From contig CALMVN010000289.1 of assembly GCA_937873225.1 (NCBI GenBank), positions 1 through 38,459 on the forward strand: a stretch of 38,459 bases of DNA. The letters are read 5' to 3'. Positions within the stretch are counted from its first letter, which is position 1. Each line of letters opens with the position of its first letter. A model generated the notes under the pieces. That model had not been told where the DNA came from, did not search any database, and was given only the letters and a program-made list of their open reading frames with translations. The DNA is from an uncultured Acetobacteraceae bacterium. Its GTDB lineage: Bacteria; Pseudomonadota; Alphaproteobacteria; Acetobacterales; Acetobacteraceae. A program made the translations under genes and the position numbers. Shown here in pieces: positions 9,818 through 19,171 of the stretch.

Positions 9818-9919
9818 ACGCCGACTATCCCGTCGCCCGGTGCCCGGCCGGTTCATCCGCACGGCCGGCCTGGCAACCGTTCTTCCCGTTGGCGCTTAAG
9901 TCCGTGCTGGAGGTATGAG

Positions 9920-11005
9920 ATGAACACTGTGACCGGCCTTCCGACGGCCTCCGGCGGTCCCGCCCCGGCCCTGATCAGCCCTGACCTGCCGGTTTCGCAC
10001 GTTCCGGATCCGGCAGCGCTTCCGGCACTGACCGATCCGGGGGAACGGCATGGCGAGATGCTGTATCGCCGCTTCGGCCGGGGCGGCGAGCTGATCTCCG
10101 CCATCGGTCTGGGCGGCTTCCACCTCGGCAAGAACGCGGTCAGTGACGATGAGGCGGTGCGTCTCGTGCACCAGGCGGTCGATCGCGGCATCACCTTCAT
10201 CGACAACTGCTGGGACTACAACGGAGGCCGGTCGGAACTGCGCGTCGGCGTGGCGCTGGACCAGGGCGGCTACCGCGACCGCGTGTTCCTGATGTCCAAG
10301 ATGGACGGGCGGACCAAGCAGGAGGCTGCCCGCCAGATCGACACCTCGCTCAAGCGGATGCGCACCGACCGGATCGACCTGGTGCAGCACCACGAGATCC
10401 TGCGCTACGACGATCCGGATCGCATCTTCGCCGAGGGTGGGGCGATGGAGGCCTTCGTCGAGGCCAAGGCGGCCGGCAAGCTGCGCCATATCGGCTTCAC
10501 CGGCCACAAGGACCCGCGCATCCACCTGCAGATGCTGGCGGTCGCCGCCGAGCGCGGGTTCCGGTTCGACGCGGTGCAGATGCCGCTCAACGTGATGGAC
10601 GCGCATTTCCGCAGCTTCGCCCATCTCGTGCTGCCGTACCTGGTCGAGCAGGGCATCGCCGTGCTGGGCATGAAGACGTTTGCCGACAGCGTGCTGCTCA
10701 AGAGCGGCGCCCCCATCGCGCCGCTTGAATACCTGCATTATTCCCTCAACCTGCCGACCTCGGTGGTGATCACCGGGGTGGAAAGCCAGCGCGACCTGGA
10801 CCAGGCTTTCGAAGCGGTGCGCAGCTTCCAGCCGATGGACCGGGCAAAGGTCTCCGACCTGCTGGCTCGCAGCCGTCCGCATGCGCTGGGCGGCAAGTAC
10901 GAGTTATTCAAGACCAGTGCCACCTTTGACGGTACCGCCAAGAACCCGCAGTGGCTCGGTGAGGATGTCGAGGCGGTCAACGCGCTGGCGCCGGTGATGG
11001 AGTGA
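9920..11005 (+). CDS. Aldo/keto reductase
   Basis: An NAD(P)H-dependent oxidoreductase of the (beta/alpha)8 fold. The catalytic tetrad is visible as Asp95 and Tyr100 in FIDNCWDYNGG, Lys127 in LMSKMDG and His158 in LVQHHE. ATG 9920 has GGAGG six bases upstream and gives 361 residues. The frame is open far upstream, but that part is antisense to the corA-like gene and is not coding. The first 45 residues are Pro/Ala-rich and precede the conserved MLYRRFGRGGELISAIGLGG. It stands alone, with divergent corA before it and a convergent lipoprotein gene after it. The substrate is unknown. Confidence 0.92.
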   Translation: MNTVTGLPTASGGPAPALISPDLPVSHVPDPAALPALTDPGERHGEMLYRRFGRGGELISAIGLGGFHLGKNAVSDDEAVRLVHQAVDRGITFIDNCWDYNGGRSELRVGVALDQGGYRDRVFLMSKMDGRTKQEAARQIDTSLKRMRTDRIDLVQHHEILRYDDPDRIFAEGGAMEAFVEAKAAGKLRHIGFTGHKDPRIHLQMLAVAAERGFRFDAVQMPLNVMDAHFRSFAHLVLPYLVEQGIAVLGMKTFADSVLLKSGAPIAPLEYLHYSLNLPTSVVITGVESQRDLDQAFEAVRSFQPMDRAKVSDLLARSRPHALGGKYELFKTSATFDGTAKNPQWLGEDVEAVNALAPVME

Positions 11006-11014
11006 GGCCCGAGG

Positions 11015-11027
11015 CCCGCGGAGCGGG
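11015..11027. terminator. Hairpin between convergent genes
   Basis: CCCGC-GGA-GCGGG is a perfect 5-bp GC stem with a 3-base loop, ten bases after the aldo/keto reductase stop, followed by G residues on the plus strand. It is the only clear hairpin between these convergent genes and lacks a T-run. Confidence 0.35.
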
Positions 11028-11044
11028 GGGCGCTACCGGATGGT

Positions 11045-11533
11045 CTAGACCCGCCCGTAGCTGAAGCTGCTCTTCGGGACTGGCCTCAGCCCCTCGATCC
11101 GGCTTTCGGCTGAGGTGTCGGGATGGTTCTGCGGCGTGGCTGGAAGCAGTACGCCGTTCGACAGAAGGACGTAGCGCGAGATTTGGCTGCTCGGCAGGTT
11201 GTGCAGCACCAGGAGCGGGACCGAGCCCGGCCCGGCCGAGGGGCTCAGCGTCCAGCGATCGCTCCAGGTCAGCTGGCGCTCGTTCATGTCGCCGAACACT
11301 GGCTGCGTGTCGATCGCCTGGATGTCGTATCCGCCCTGGCTGTCGCCGGCATTGCCGTGCAGAACCAGGGTGATGAAGGTGGACGAGTTGCCGCCTGCGA
11401 GCGGCTGCCGTCCCTGCCATTCACCAAAGATCGGGCCGTTCTGCTCGGCGCATCCAGCGAGCGCCAGCGCCAAGCCGAACACCTGAACGGACCGTTCGGA
11501 CCACGGGAATCCGGGTCGCCGATGCCTGGCCAT
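11045..11533 (-). CDS. Putative lipoprotein of unknown function
   Basis: I do not recognise this protein. ATG 11533 has GGAGAG nine bases upstream and gives 162 residues beginning with a lipoprotein signal. It has basic residues, a hydrophobic run VFGLALALAGC and the lipobox cysteine Cys28. The mature part starts AEQNGPIFGEWQGRQ and is rich in beta-type segments (TFITLVLHGN, ISRYVLLSNGVLL), with no cysteines or catalytic pattern. GxWQG near the N-terminus resembles small periplasmic proteins that bind ligands or polymers, but this is only an impression. It lies between convergent aldo/keto reductase and co-directional MFS exporter genes. Confidence 0.75.
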   Translation of the reverse strand: MARHRRPGFPWSERSVQVFGLALALAGCAEQNGPIFGEWQGRQPLAGGNSSTFITLVLHGNAGDSQGGYDIQAIDTQPVFGDMNERQLTWSDRWTLSPSAGPGSVPLLVLHNLPSSQISRYVLLSNGVLLPATPQNHPDTSAESRIEGLRPVPKSSFSYGRV

Positions 11534-11639
11534 TGCCTGCTCTCCTTCGGCGGTGCGTCGTTCGGAACGGGAACGCGCACGAGCCGGTAAAGGATGCAGA
11601 AGAAGATGTGAAGCGGTTTGCAGGTCCGGCCTGGACCGG

Positions 11640-12920
11640 CTAGCCCGTGGCTGCACCGGGCACCGGCCCGCTCTTCAGCAGCCGGATGTAGCGCGAGGTC
11701 AGCAGGACGACCGCGCTCGCCACGATCGCGCCGGAGCCGATCACCAGGGAGCTTCGCGGCCCGACCAGATGCGCGATCGGGCCGCACAGGGCGAAGCCGA
11801 TCGGGCCCAGGCCCTGCGACACCACGCTGAACATGGCGTTGACGCGGGACAGCACATCGGCCGGGATCCGCTCCTGGATCGTGGTCTGCACGGTCACGTT
11901 CAGGACCGCCAGGGAGGCGCCGAAGATGGCGCTGCCGACGGCCACGGGAAGAACCGGCGCGTGGAACGCCAGGAGGACGAGCGGTGTCGCCAGCAGGGCG
12001 GCGGCGAGCTCGAACGCGACGAGGGGGCGGAGGAAGCGGAGGCGGAGGATGAACAAGCCGCCGACCATGCCGCCGACGCCGGTGGCGGAGGCGACCAGGC
12101 CCCACAGCCTGGCGCCGTTCGGCAGGGATGCGAACAGGACCGGGCCGAGGACGAAGAAGGGTGCGAAGGCGACCAGGTTCAGAAGCCCGTACTGCGCGGT
12201 GATGAGCTGGAGCCAGCGGTGCTGCCGGAACTCCTTCCATCCGAGCTTCAGGTCGGTGATGAACGAGGCCGACGGCGTGGGCTCGTATGCGGGGATGCGC
12301 ATCAGCGACAGGCAGGTGGCGCTCAGGGCATAGGACAGCGCGTCGACGCCGATCGCAAGCGGCGCCTTGCCGGAGGCGACCAGCAGCCCGCCGAGCGACG
12401 GGCCCAGGATGGCCGACAACGAGCCGGTGATGCTGAGGACGCTGTTGGCCTCCTTGAGGTGGTCGGCACCGGCGACCTGCGGGATCAGCCCGCCTTCCGC
12501 AGGGGCGTAGAAGGCGTTGCCAACCCCGACGCAGGCTGCCATCGCCAGCAGGGCGGCGAGCGGCGGGTGGCCGATGGCCAGAAGCGTGGCGAGCACGATC
12601 TGGCTGACGCAGCGCAGGATGTCCGAGCCCATCATCAGCCGGCGCCTCGGCCACCGGTCGCCGATCACGCCTCCAGCCAGCATCAGGACGATCGTCGGCG
12701 CCGTTTGTGCGGCCAGGACGAAGCCGATCGTGGTGGCCGAGTACTTCAAGGTGAGCAGCGCGAAGGTCAGCGCCACCGGCACCACCGCCGAGCCGAGGGT
12801 CGAGGCCGTGGTGGCGGTGAAGAACAGGGCGAAGTTGCGCTGTCCGAGAAGGGTCCGGAAGCTGCCGTAAAGGGAGGTCGACGCGCTCGAGGAAGCCGGA
12901 TGGTTCGGGCGGTCTGTCAT
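11640..12920 (-). CDS. MFS transporter (MFS_3/EntS-like exporter)
   Basis: A major facilitator of the inner membrane, 426 residues, with about 12 hydrophobic segments. The loop 2-3 signature GGVIGDRWPRRRLM is present and is repeated more weakly in the C-terminal half. Helix motifs such as GNAFYAPAEGGLIPQV and the segment ERIPADVLSRVNAMFSVVSQGLGPIG are typical of the group that includes enterobactin exporter EntS and macrolide exporters. ATG 12920 (MTDRPNHP...) is preferred over an upstream in-frame start at 12965. The 463 bases upstream separate it from a divergent permease. Cargo is unknown; drug or siderophore efflux are options. Confidence 0.9.
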   Translation of the reverse strand: MTDRPNHPASSSASTSLYGSFRTLLGQRNFALFFTATTASTLGSAVVPVALTFALLTLKYSATTIGFVLAAQTAPTIVLMLAGGVIGDRWPRRRLMMGSDILRCVSQIVLATLLAIGHPPLAALLAMAACVGVGNAFYAPAEGGLIPQVAGADHLKEANSVLSITGSLSAILGPSLGGLLVASGKAPLAIGVDALSYALSATCLSLMRIPAYEPTPSASFITDLKLGWKEFRQHRWLQLITAQYGLLNLVAFAPFFVLGPVLFASLPNGARLWGLVASATGVGGMVGGLFILRLRFLRPLVAFELAAALLATPLVLLAFHAPVLPVAVGSAIFGASLAVLNVTVQTTIQERIPADVLSRVNAMFSVVSQGLGPIGFALCGPIAHLVGPRSSLVIGSGAIVASAVVLLTSRYIRLLKSGPVPGAATG

Positions 12921-13383
12921 CGTGGCGGTCCCTGTCCGGTGATGCTCGAACCAGCGGCAGGCCACCGGTTCGGGCGAGGCCGGTTCCCGGGTCGGGCGGT
13001 TGGAGCACGAGGCGGATCAGCCGGACGCACATGGTCGGCAGCGGGGCCGAGCGGTCCTGCCGCATGTGGCCACGCCGGTTCGAGTGCACGCTGCCGCCGC
13101 TTCCAGGCGGCAGGACGATCAGGCAAGCAGGGGGGCGATCAACAGGCGAGGCCTCCGCGGCGCTCCGGAAACCGACAGGAAGCGCCGGCTCAGGCTGGTT
13201 AGCTTGATCGGACGGCGTTTGTCCCGACAAAACCGGGCAACGGGAACGTATTCGGTTGAATGGGGCGGCTTGTCGCTGCATCGGCTCCGGTCGATTGACG
13301 CCGACGGGATCCGGCAGTGGCTCCAGGAACCTGATCCGGCGCACATCGTCTTCGTTCCATGCCTTTCCCGGAGTGTCGCTGGC
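12921..13383. other. Non-coding interval between two divergent transporter genes
   Basis: This interval of 463 bases carries no convincing gene. Open frames on both strands lack family resemblance and ribosome-binding sites. The only structured element I see is the palindrome at 13218-13231. No promoter with good -35 and -10 boxes stands out. Confidence 0.6.
13218..13231. promoter_or_regulatory. Palindrome TTTGTC-CC-GACAAA, possible operator
   Basis: A perfect inverted repeat with 6-bp arms and a 2-bp centre lies between the divergent MFS and ArsB-like genes. Its size suits a dimeric repressor. No regulator gene is encoded next to it, so the binding protein is unknown. Confidence 0.35.
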
Positions 13384-14643
13384 ATGTCGATCGCGACCGG
13401 CGGCGCGCCCGTCGCTGCCCTGGTAATCGTGCTCGCCGCGACCGCCGGTGTCGTCGTGCGGCCCTGGCGGCTGCCGGAAGCGGTGTGGGCGGTCGGAGGC
13501 GCCGTGCTCCTGGTGGTGTCCGGCCTGTTGCCGAGGTCGGCGGCGCTGGCCGCGATCGGCCGCGGCACGGACGTCTACCTGTTCCTGCTCGGCATGATGC
13601 TGTTGTCGGAAGCCGCGCGTCGCGAAGAACTGTTCGACTGGCTCGCCGTCGTTGCCGTGCGTCGTGCCGGCGGATCGGCGCGACAGCTGTTCGTGCTGAT
13701 CTATGCCGTCGGCACCTTGGTCACGGTGTTCCTGTCGAACGACGCCGCCGCAGTGGTGCTGACGCCGGCGGTGTTCGCTGCCGCCAGGGCCGCCGAGGCG
13801 GAACCGCTGCCCTTCCTGTTCGCCTGCGCCTTTGTCGCCAACGCGGCCTCGTTCGTGCTGCCGATCTCCAACCCGGCGAACCTGGTGCTCTACGGCAACC
13901 ACATGCCGCCGCTGCCTGTCTGGCTCGGTCGCTTCCTGATGCCGTCGGCGGTCTCGGTGGCGGCGACCTTTCTGGTGCTGCTGCTGGTCGAGCGGCGCTG
14001 CCTGTCTGGCCGGATCCGGACCGGCATCCCGCAGCCGCGGCTTCGAACCGGCGGCTGGACCGCGCTGGTCGGGCTGGTCGTCACGGCGCTGGTGCTGCTG
14101 GGCGCCTCGGCTGCAGGGATCGCGCTCGGCCTGCCGACCTGCCTGTGCGGGCTCGGCACCGTTGTTGTGGTCCTGCTCGTCAAGCGCGAGGCGCCCTGGG
14201 CGTTGGCGCGGGGCATCTCATGGGGGGTGCTGCCGCTGGTTGCGGGGCTGTTCGTGCTGGTGTCCGGCCTGGACCGGACGGGATCGCCGGCAGCCCTCGC
14301 CGGGGCGCTGCACCGCGCGGTGCAGGCCGGGACCGGGCTCACCGCCCTTGCCTGCGGCGTCGGGCTGGCGCTGCTCTGCAACCTCGCCAACAACCTGCCT
14401 GCCGGGCTGGTCGCCGCCCAGGTGGTCGCGCAGGGCCGGCTGCCGAGACCGGTGGTCGACGCGCTGCTGGTCGGGGTCGATCTCGGCCCGAACCTGTCGA
14501 TTACCGGATCGCTCGCCACCCTCCTGTGGCTGGCCGCGCTGCGTCGCGACGGGCTCGACGTGTCGTTCAGGCACTTCCTTGCCCATGGGCTGCTGGTGAT
14601 GCCGCCTGCCCTGCTGCTGGCACTCGCGGCGCTGCTGCGGTGA
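13384..14643 (+). CDS. ArsB/NhaD-type (ion transporter superfamily) permease
   Basis: An inner-membrane permease of 419 residues with 10-12 hydrophobic segments. The two inverted halves show FLSNDAAAVVLTPAVFAAARAAE with FVLPISNPANLVLYG, and later NLANNLPAGLVAAQ with GPNLSITGSLATLLW. These Asn/Pro re-entrant hairpins are the mark of ArsB, NhaD and citrate/anion permeases. ArsB (arsenite efflux) is the closest by eye, but no arsR or arsC is nearby, so Na+/H+ or anion transport is equally possible. ATG 13384 with GGAG upstream fits the start of TM1. It is followed by the separately promoted trp genes. Confidence 0.85.
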   Translation: MSIATGGAPVAALVIVLAATAGVVVRPWRLPEAVWAVGGAVLLVVSGLLPRSAALAAIGRGTDVYLFLLGMMLLSEAARREELFDWLAVVAVRRAGGSARQLFVLIYAVGTLVTVFLSNDAAAVVLTPAVFAAARAAEAEPLPFLFACAFVANAASFVLPISNPANLVLYGNHMPPLPVWLGRFLMPSAVSVAATFLVLLLVERRCLSGRIRTGIPQPRLRTGGWTALVGLVVTALVLLGASAAGIALGLPTCLCGLGTVVVVLLVKREAPWALARGISWGVLPLVAGLFVLVSGLDRTGSPAALAGALHRAVQAGTGLTALACGVGLALLCNLANNLPAGLVAAQVVAQGRLPRPVVDALLVGVDLGPNLSITGSLATLLWLAALRRDGLDVSFRHFLAHGLLVMPPALLLALAALLR

Positions 14644-14700
14644 GGTCGTCGCGGTGCAGCCGGCAGGTGGCGCGCAAGGGCAGCCGCCCGCTCCCGGCAC

Positions 14701-14729
14701 GTGACCTGGGCGGTCCCCTGCGCTAGAAC
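14701..14729 (+). promoter_or_regulatory. sigma-70 promoter of trpB
   Basis: GTGACC (14701-14706), a 17-bp spacer and TAGAAC (14724-14729) form a reasonable -35/-10 pair 25 bases before the trpB GTG. It would give the trpB-trpA-accD-folC group its own transcript, independent of the permease gene upstream. Confidence 0.55.
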
Positions 14730-14753
14730 CCCCTCCCCGGAAGGTGTCCAGCC

Positions 14754-16073
14754 GTGAATCCGCAATCCCAGACCATCCTGCCCGCGTCCGCGCCGGACGC
14801 CGACCCGTCGGTCCCGGTTTCGGCGCGCCTCGCCGCCCGGGCCGAGGTCGATCGCGCCGACGCGCTCCGTCCCAACACCCTGCGCACCGGTCCCGACGAG
14901 CGCGGCCGCTTCGGCATCTTCGGCGGCCGCTTCGTCGCCGAAACCCTGATGCCGCTGATCCTGGAGCTCGATCAGGCCTACGAGGCGGCCAAGGCCGACC
15001 CTGGCTTCCGGCAGGAGCTCGATTTCTATCTCAAGGACTATGTCGGCCGTCCAAGCCCGCTCTGGCATGCCAGGCGCCTCAGCGCCGAGCTTGGCGGCGC
15101 GCAGGTGTACCTCAAGCGCGAGGAGCTGAACCATACCGGCTCGCACAAGCTCAACAACGTCATGGGCCAGATCCTGCTGGCCAGGCGGATGGGCCGCACC
15201 CGGATCATCGCCGAGACCGGTGCCGGCCAGCACGGGGTGGCGACGGCGACCGTCTGCGCCCTGTTCGGCCTCCAATGCGTGATCTACATGGGCGCAACCG
15301 ACGTCGAGCGGCAGAAGCCCAACGTGTTCCGCATGCGCCTGCTGGGTGCCGAGGTGCACGCCGTCAGCACCGGCGCCGGCACGCTGAAGGACTCCATGAA
15401 CGAGGCGATGCGCGACTGGGTCGCCAACGTCCACGACACCTACTACCTGATCGGCACCGTGGCCGGCCCTCATCCCTATCCGGCAATGGTGCGCGACTTC
15501 CAGTGCGTGATCGGTGACGAGGCGCGGGTGCAGATGCAGGAGGCGGAGGGCCGGCTGCCGGACGTGGTGGTGGCTGCGGTCGGCGGAGGCTCCAACGCGA
15601 TGGGCATCTTCCACCCGTTTCTCGACGATCCGGCGGTGGAGCTGATCGGCGTCGAGGCGGCCGGACGCGGCCTCGACAGCGGCGAGCAGGCCGCCAGCAT
15701 CAGCCGCGGCCGTCCCGGCGTGCTGCACGGCAACCGCACCTACCTGCTGCAGGACGACCACGGCCAGATCACCGAGGCGCACTCGATCAGCGCCGGGCTG
15801 GACTATCCGGGCATCGGCCCCGAGCATGCCTGGCTGCACGACATCGGCCGGGCGCAGTATGTCGGCATCACCGACGACGAGGCGCTGGCCGCGTTCCAGC
15901 TCTGCACACGCACGGAAGGCATCATCCCTGCGCTGGAATGCGCCCATGCCCTGGCCCACGTGGCCAAGATCGCGCCCGCCATGCGCCCGGACCAGATCAT
16001 CCTGATGAACCTGTCCGGACGCGGCGACAAGGACATCTTCACCGTCGCGGAGCGTCTCGGGGTTTCCTTGTGA
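14754..16073 (+). CDS. trpB: Tryptophan synthase beta chain
   Basis: TrpB condenses indole with L-serine to tryptophan using pyridoxal phosphate in the alpha2-beta2 complex. PLP Lys132 lies in [21 protein letters not shown] is the phosphate and serine site and VGGGSNAMG binds the PLP phosphate. The 439 residues include about 50 N-terminal residues before the conserved [14 protein letters not shown], longer than the enterobacterial protein but usual in this group. Start is GTG 14754 with GGAAGG nine bases before. It overlaps trpA as GTGA, matching the stoichiometric need for both chains. trpF, often directly upstream in alphaproteobacteria, is absent here. Confidence 0.97.
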   Translation: MNPQSQTILPASAPDADPSVPVSARLAARAEVDRADALRPNTLRTGPDERGRFGIFGGRFVAETLMPLILELDQAYEAAKADPGFRQELDFYLKDYVGRPSPLWHARRLSAELGGAQVYLKREELNHTGSHKLNNVMGQILLARRMGRTRIIAETGAGQHGVATATVCALFGLQCVIYMGATDVERQKPNVFRMRLLGAEVHAVSTGAGTLKDSMNEAMRDWVANVHDTYYLIGTVAGPHPYPAMVRDFQCVIGDEARVQMQEAEGRLPDVVVAAVGGGSNAMGIFHPFLDDPAVELIGVEAAGRGLDSGEQAASISRGRPGVLHGNRTYLLQDDHGQITEAHSISAGLDYPGIGPEHAWLHDIGRAQYVGITDDEALAAFQLCTRTEGIIPALECAHALAHVAKIAPAMRPDQIILMNLSGRGDKDIFTVAERLGVSL

Positions 16074-16909
16074 GCCGGATCGCCGCCCGGTTCGCCGTTC
16101 TCCGGGCCGAGAACCGCGGCGCGCTGATCCCGTTCCTCGAGGCCGGCGACCCGGACCTCGCCACCGCCGAGGCGATCCTGCGCGGCATGCCCGACGCGGG
16201 GGCGGACCTGATCGAGATCGGCGTTCCCTTCACCGATCCGATGGCGGACGGCCCGATCATCCAGGCGGCATCGAAGCGCGGCCTGGCCGCAGGCGCCACT
16301 CTCGGCCGCACCCTGGAGATGGTCGCCCGCTTCCGTGCCGTCGATGCCGACACGCCGGTGGTGCTGATGGGCTACCTCAACCCGATCGACAGCTATGGCC
16401 CGGCCCGGTTCTGCGCCGACGCGGCGGCGGCTGGCGTGGACGGGCTGATCGTGGTCGACCTGCCGTCGGAGGAGGCCGACCTGCTCGAGGCCGACGCCCA
16501 CGCGCACGGCCTCGACATCATCCGGCTGGTGGCGCCGACCACCGCCGATGCCCGCCTGCCGCTGGTGCTGAACGGCAGCTCGGGCTTCATCTACTACGTC
16601 AGCATCACCGGGGTGACCGGCACCCGGTCGGCCTCCGACGCGGATCTGGCGGCGGCGCTGCCGCGGCTGCGCGCGGTGACGGACCTGCCGGTGGCGATCG
16701 GCTTCGGCATACGCAGCCCGGCCCAGGCGGCGTCCGCGGTGCGGATCGCCGACGGCGCGGTGGTCGCATCATCGCTGATCGAGACCCTGGCCCGCAGCCT
16801 CGACGCGCAGGGCCATGCCGGGCCCGACACGGTGCGGCTGGTGCTGGACCAGGTCAGGATGCTGGCGGACGGAGTCCGCGACGCGCGTACCAGGGAGATC
16901 GTGGCATGA
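16070..16909 (+). CDS. trpA: Tryptophan synthase alpha chain
   Basis: TrpA splits indole-3-glycerol phosphate into indole and glyceraldehyde-3-phosphate and channels indole to TrpB. With GTG 16070 as start, the catalytic residues fall at Glu49 (DLIEIGVPF) and Asp60 (DPMADGP), exactly the numbering known from the enterobacterial enzyme, which supports this start. The phosphate-binding segment IGFGIRSP is in the C-terminal half. The protein has 279 residues. It overlaps trpB by four bases and accD as ATGA. Confidence 0.97.
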   Translation: MSRIAARFAVLRAENRGALIPFLEAGDPDLATAEAILRGMPDAGADLIEIGVPFTDPMADGPIIQAASKRGLAAGATLGRTLEMVARFRAVDADTPVVLMGYLNPIDSYGPARFCADAAAAGVDGLIVVDLPSEEADLLEADAHAHGLDIIRLVAPTTADARLPLVLNGSSGFIYYVSITGVTGTRSASDADLAAALPRLRAVTDLPVAIGFGIRSPAQAASAVRIADGAVVASSLIETLARSLDAQGHAGPDTVRLVLDQVRMLADGVRDARTREIVA

Positions 16910-17775
16910 GCTGGCTGACCACCTATGTGCGGCCCAAGGTCCGCAACCTGCTCGGCAAGCGCGACGTGCCGGACAACCTGTGGACCCAGTGCGAATCGTG
17001 CAACCAGATGATCTTCTCCCGCGAGCTGGAGAAGGCGCTCAACGTGTGCCCGCATTGCGGCCACCACATGCGGGCGCTGGTCGCCGACCGGCTGGCCTGG
17101 ACCTTCGACAACGGCGAGTGCACCCGGATCGAGCTGCCACGCGCGGCGTCCGACCCGCTCGGGTTCCGTGACCAGAAGCGCTACGTCGACCGGATCAAGG
17201 AGCAGCGCGCGAAGTCGCAGCTCGACGAGGCGCTGGTGGTGGCGCATGGCACCATCGGCGGGGTCAAGGCCGTCGTGGCGGTGATGGCCTACGAGTTCAT
17301 GGCCGGCACCATGGGAGCCGCCCTCGGCGAGGGCTTCGTCGCCGCCGCCCGTCTGGCGGTGCTGCAGCAGGCGCCGCTGATCGTGTTCACCGCGTCCGGG
17401 GGGGCGCGCATGCAGGAAGGCATGATCAGCCTGATGCAGATGCCGCGCACCACCGTGGCGGTGCAGATGGTGAAGGATGCCGGCCTGCCCTACGTCGTGG
17501 TGATGACGAACCCTACCACCGGCGGCGTCACCGCCTCCTTTGCCATGCTGGGCGACGTCCAGATCGCCGAGCCCAACGCGCTGATCGGCTTCGCCGGGCC
17601 GCGGGTGATCGAGCAGACGGTGCGCGAGACGCTGCCGGACGGGTTCCAGCGCTCGGAGTTCCTGCACGAGCACGGCATGCTCGACATGGTGGTGAAGCGG
17701 GGCGAGCTGCGCGAAACGCTTGGCCGCCTCCTGCTGCTGCTGAGCGTCAAGGACGCCTTCGCCCACGCCGCCTGA
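16906..17775 (+). CDS. accD: Acetyl-CoA carboxylase carboxyltransferase subunit beta
   Basis: AccD carries the zinc ribbon and half of the carboxyltransferase site that makes malonyl-CoA for fatty acids. Zinc ligands are Cys29, Cys32, Cys48 and Cys51 (CESC...CPHC). The crotonase-fold part has SGGARMQEGMISLMQM and NPTTGGVTASFAMLGD, then the ALIGFAGPRVIEQT segment. The 289 residues match the family. The ATG overlaps the trpA stop and folC follows 13 bases later; trpA-accD-folC is a familiar alphaproteobacterial order. Confidence 0.97.
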   Translation: MSWLTTYVRPKVRNLLGKRDVPDNLWTQCESCNQMIFSRELEKALNVCPHCGHHMRALVADRLAWTFDNGECTRIELPRAASDPLGFRDQKRYVDRIKEQRAKSQLDEALVVAHGTIGGVKAVVAVMAYEFMAGTMGAALGEGFVAAARLAVLQQAPLIVFTASGGARMQEGMISLMQMPRTTVAVQMVKDAGLPYVVVMTNPTTGGVTASFAMLGDVQIAEPNALIGFAGPRVIEQTVRETLPDGFQRSEFLHEHGMLDMVVKRGELRETLGRLLLLLSVKDAFAHAA

Positions 17776-17788
17776 TCCGTTTGCCGCC

Positions 17789-19105
17789 GTGATGTCGCCT
17801 GTTCCGCTGGCCTTGTCGCCGGAGTTCAGCGGCCGCAGCGGCGTGGTGCTGGAACGGCTGCAGCGCCTCTACCCGGTGCTGATCGACCTCAGCCTCGGTC
17901 GGCTGGAGGGTCTGCTGGGCAAGCTCGGCCATCCGGAGCGGCGCCTGCCGCCGGTGATCCACGTCGCCGGCACCAACGGCAAGGGCAGCACCTGCGCCCA
18001 TCTGCGCGCCATAGCCGAAGCGGCGGGACTGGTCGTGCATGCCACCACCAGCCCGCATCTGGTGGACGTGACGGAGCGGTTCAGGGTCGCCGGTCGCCTG
18101 GTGGACGAGGCGGCGCTGATCGCTGCGCTGGAACGCATCGAGGCGGTCAACGCGGGTGACCCGATCACGGTGTTCGAGGTGCTGACCGCCTGCGCCTTCC
18201 TCCTGTTCGCCGAGACGCCGGCGGACCTCGCGATCATCGAGGTCGGGCTCGGCGGCCGGTTCGACGCCACCAACGTGCTGCAGGCGCCGGCCGCCTCCGT
18301 CATCACCGCCTTGTCGATGGACCACGAGGCGTTCCTCGGCGACACGCTGGCGGCGATCGCTCGCGAGAAGGCGGGCATCATCAAGCCGGGCTGCCCGGTC
18401 GTCACCGGACGCCAGCCAGTCGAGGCGCTGGCTGTGATCGAGGCGGAGGCTGCGCGCCGAGGTGCACCCCTGCTGCTGCGCGACCGCGACTGGCACCTTC
18501 ATCCCGGCCCGGATGGCCTGCGCTACCGCGATGCCGCCGGCACCCTCGATCTGCCGTGTCCCGGCCTGCTCGGGCCGCACCAGCATGACAACGCCGGGCT
18601 CGCGGTCGCCACCCTGCGTGCCGTCGGGCTCGCCCTGCCGAACGCCGCCTATGCCGGGATCGCCCATACGCGCTGGCCGGCACGCCTGCAGCGCCTGCAT
18701 GGCCACCTGGCCAGGACCCTGCCGCCGGGATGGGAACTGTGGCTCGACGGCGGCCACAATCCCGGCGCCGGCTCCGCTCTGGCCGGTGTCCTGGAAGGCT
18801 GGACCGACCGTCCGGTCCACCTTCTGGTCGGCATGAAGCAGACCAAGGATCCCACCGGCTTCCTCCGGCCCCTGCTGCCGCTGGCCGCTACCGTCTGGGC
18901 GGTTGCCGAGCCTGGCCAGCACCTTGCCCTGCCGGTGGAGACGATCGTCGCCGCCTCGCACGGCCGCGCCAGGCCGGGTCCGACGGTGGCCGAGGTGCTG
19001 CCCCGTCTGTCCGGATCCGACGTTCCGCCCGGCCGCGTGCTGATCTGCGGCAGCCTCTACCTTGCCGGAGAGGTGCTGAAGGCGGATGGCTGGACCCCCG
19101 ACTGA
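17789..19105 (+). CDS. folC: Bifunctional folylpolyglutamate synthase/dihydrofolate synthase
   Basis: FolC adds glutamate to dihydropteroate and then further glutamates to folates, using ATP. The Mur-ligase P-loop HVAGTNGKGS lies at 58-67. TSPHLVDVTERF binds folate and magnesium, IIEVGLGGRFDATN is the second signature, and DGGHNPGAG begins the C-terminal ligand domain. The first two codons are GTG and ATG, so the true start is 17789 or 17792; the product is about 438 residues. It closes the trp/accD group. Confidence 0.96.
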   Translation: MMSPVPLALSPEFSGRSGVVLERLQRLYPVLIDLSLGRLEGLLGKLGHPERRLPPVIHVAGTNGKGSTCAHLRAIAEAAGLVVHATTSPHLVDVTERFRVAGRLVDEAALIAALERIEAVNAGDPITVFEVLTACAFLLFAETPADLAIIEVGLGGRFDATNVLQAPAASVITALSMDHEAFLGDTLAAIAREKAGIIKPGCPVVTGRQPVEALAVIEAEAARRGAPLLLRDRDWHLHPGPDGLRYRDAAGTLDLPCPGLLGPHQHDNAGLAVATLRAVGLALPNAAYAGIAHTRWPARLQRLHGHLARTLPPGWELWLDGGHNPGAGSALAGVLEGWTDRPVHLLVGMKQTKDPTGFLRPLLPLAATVWAVAEPGQHLALPVETIVAASHGRARPGPTVAEVLPRLSGSDVPPGRVLICGSLYLAGEVLKADGWTPD

Positions 19106-19171
19106 AGCACTGGTTGCGTTTCCGGCCGCCGAGGTCTTTGCTTGGTCGCACGACGACCGGCGGAGCCTTTG

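Noticed and set aside
8495-9919. Long in-frame upstream extension of the aldo/keto reductase
   Set aside because: Antisense to the corA-like gene; the ATG at 9920 has a strong Shine-Dalgarno and fits the family.
11284-13902. 872-residue open frame on the minus strand through the MFS gene region
   Set aside because: It is a GC-rich shadow of the real MFS frame and the permease start; composition is Arg/Pro-rich and it lacks any family motif.
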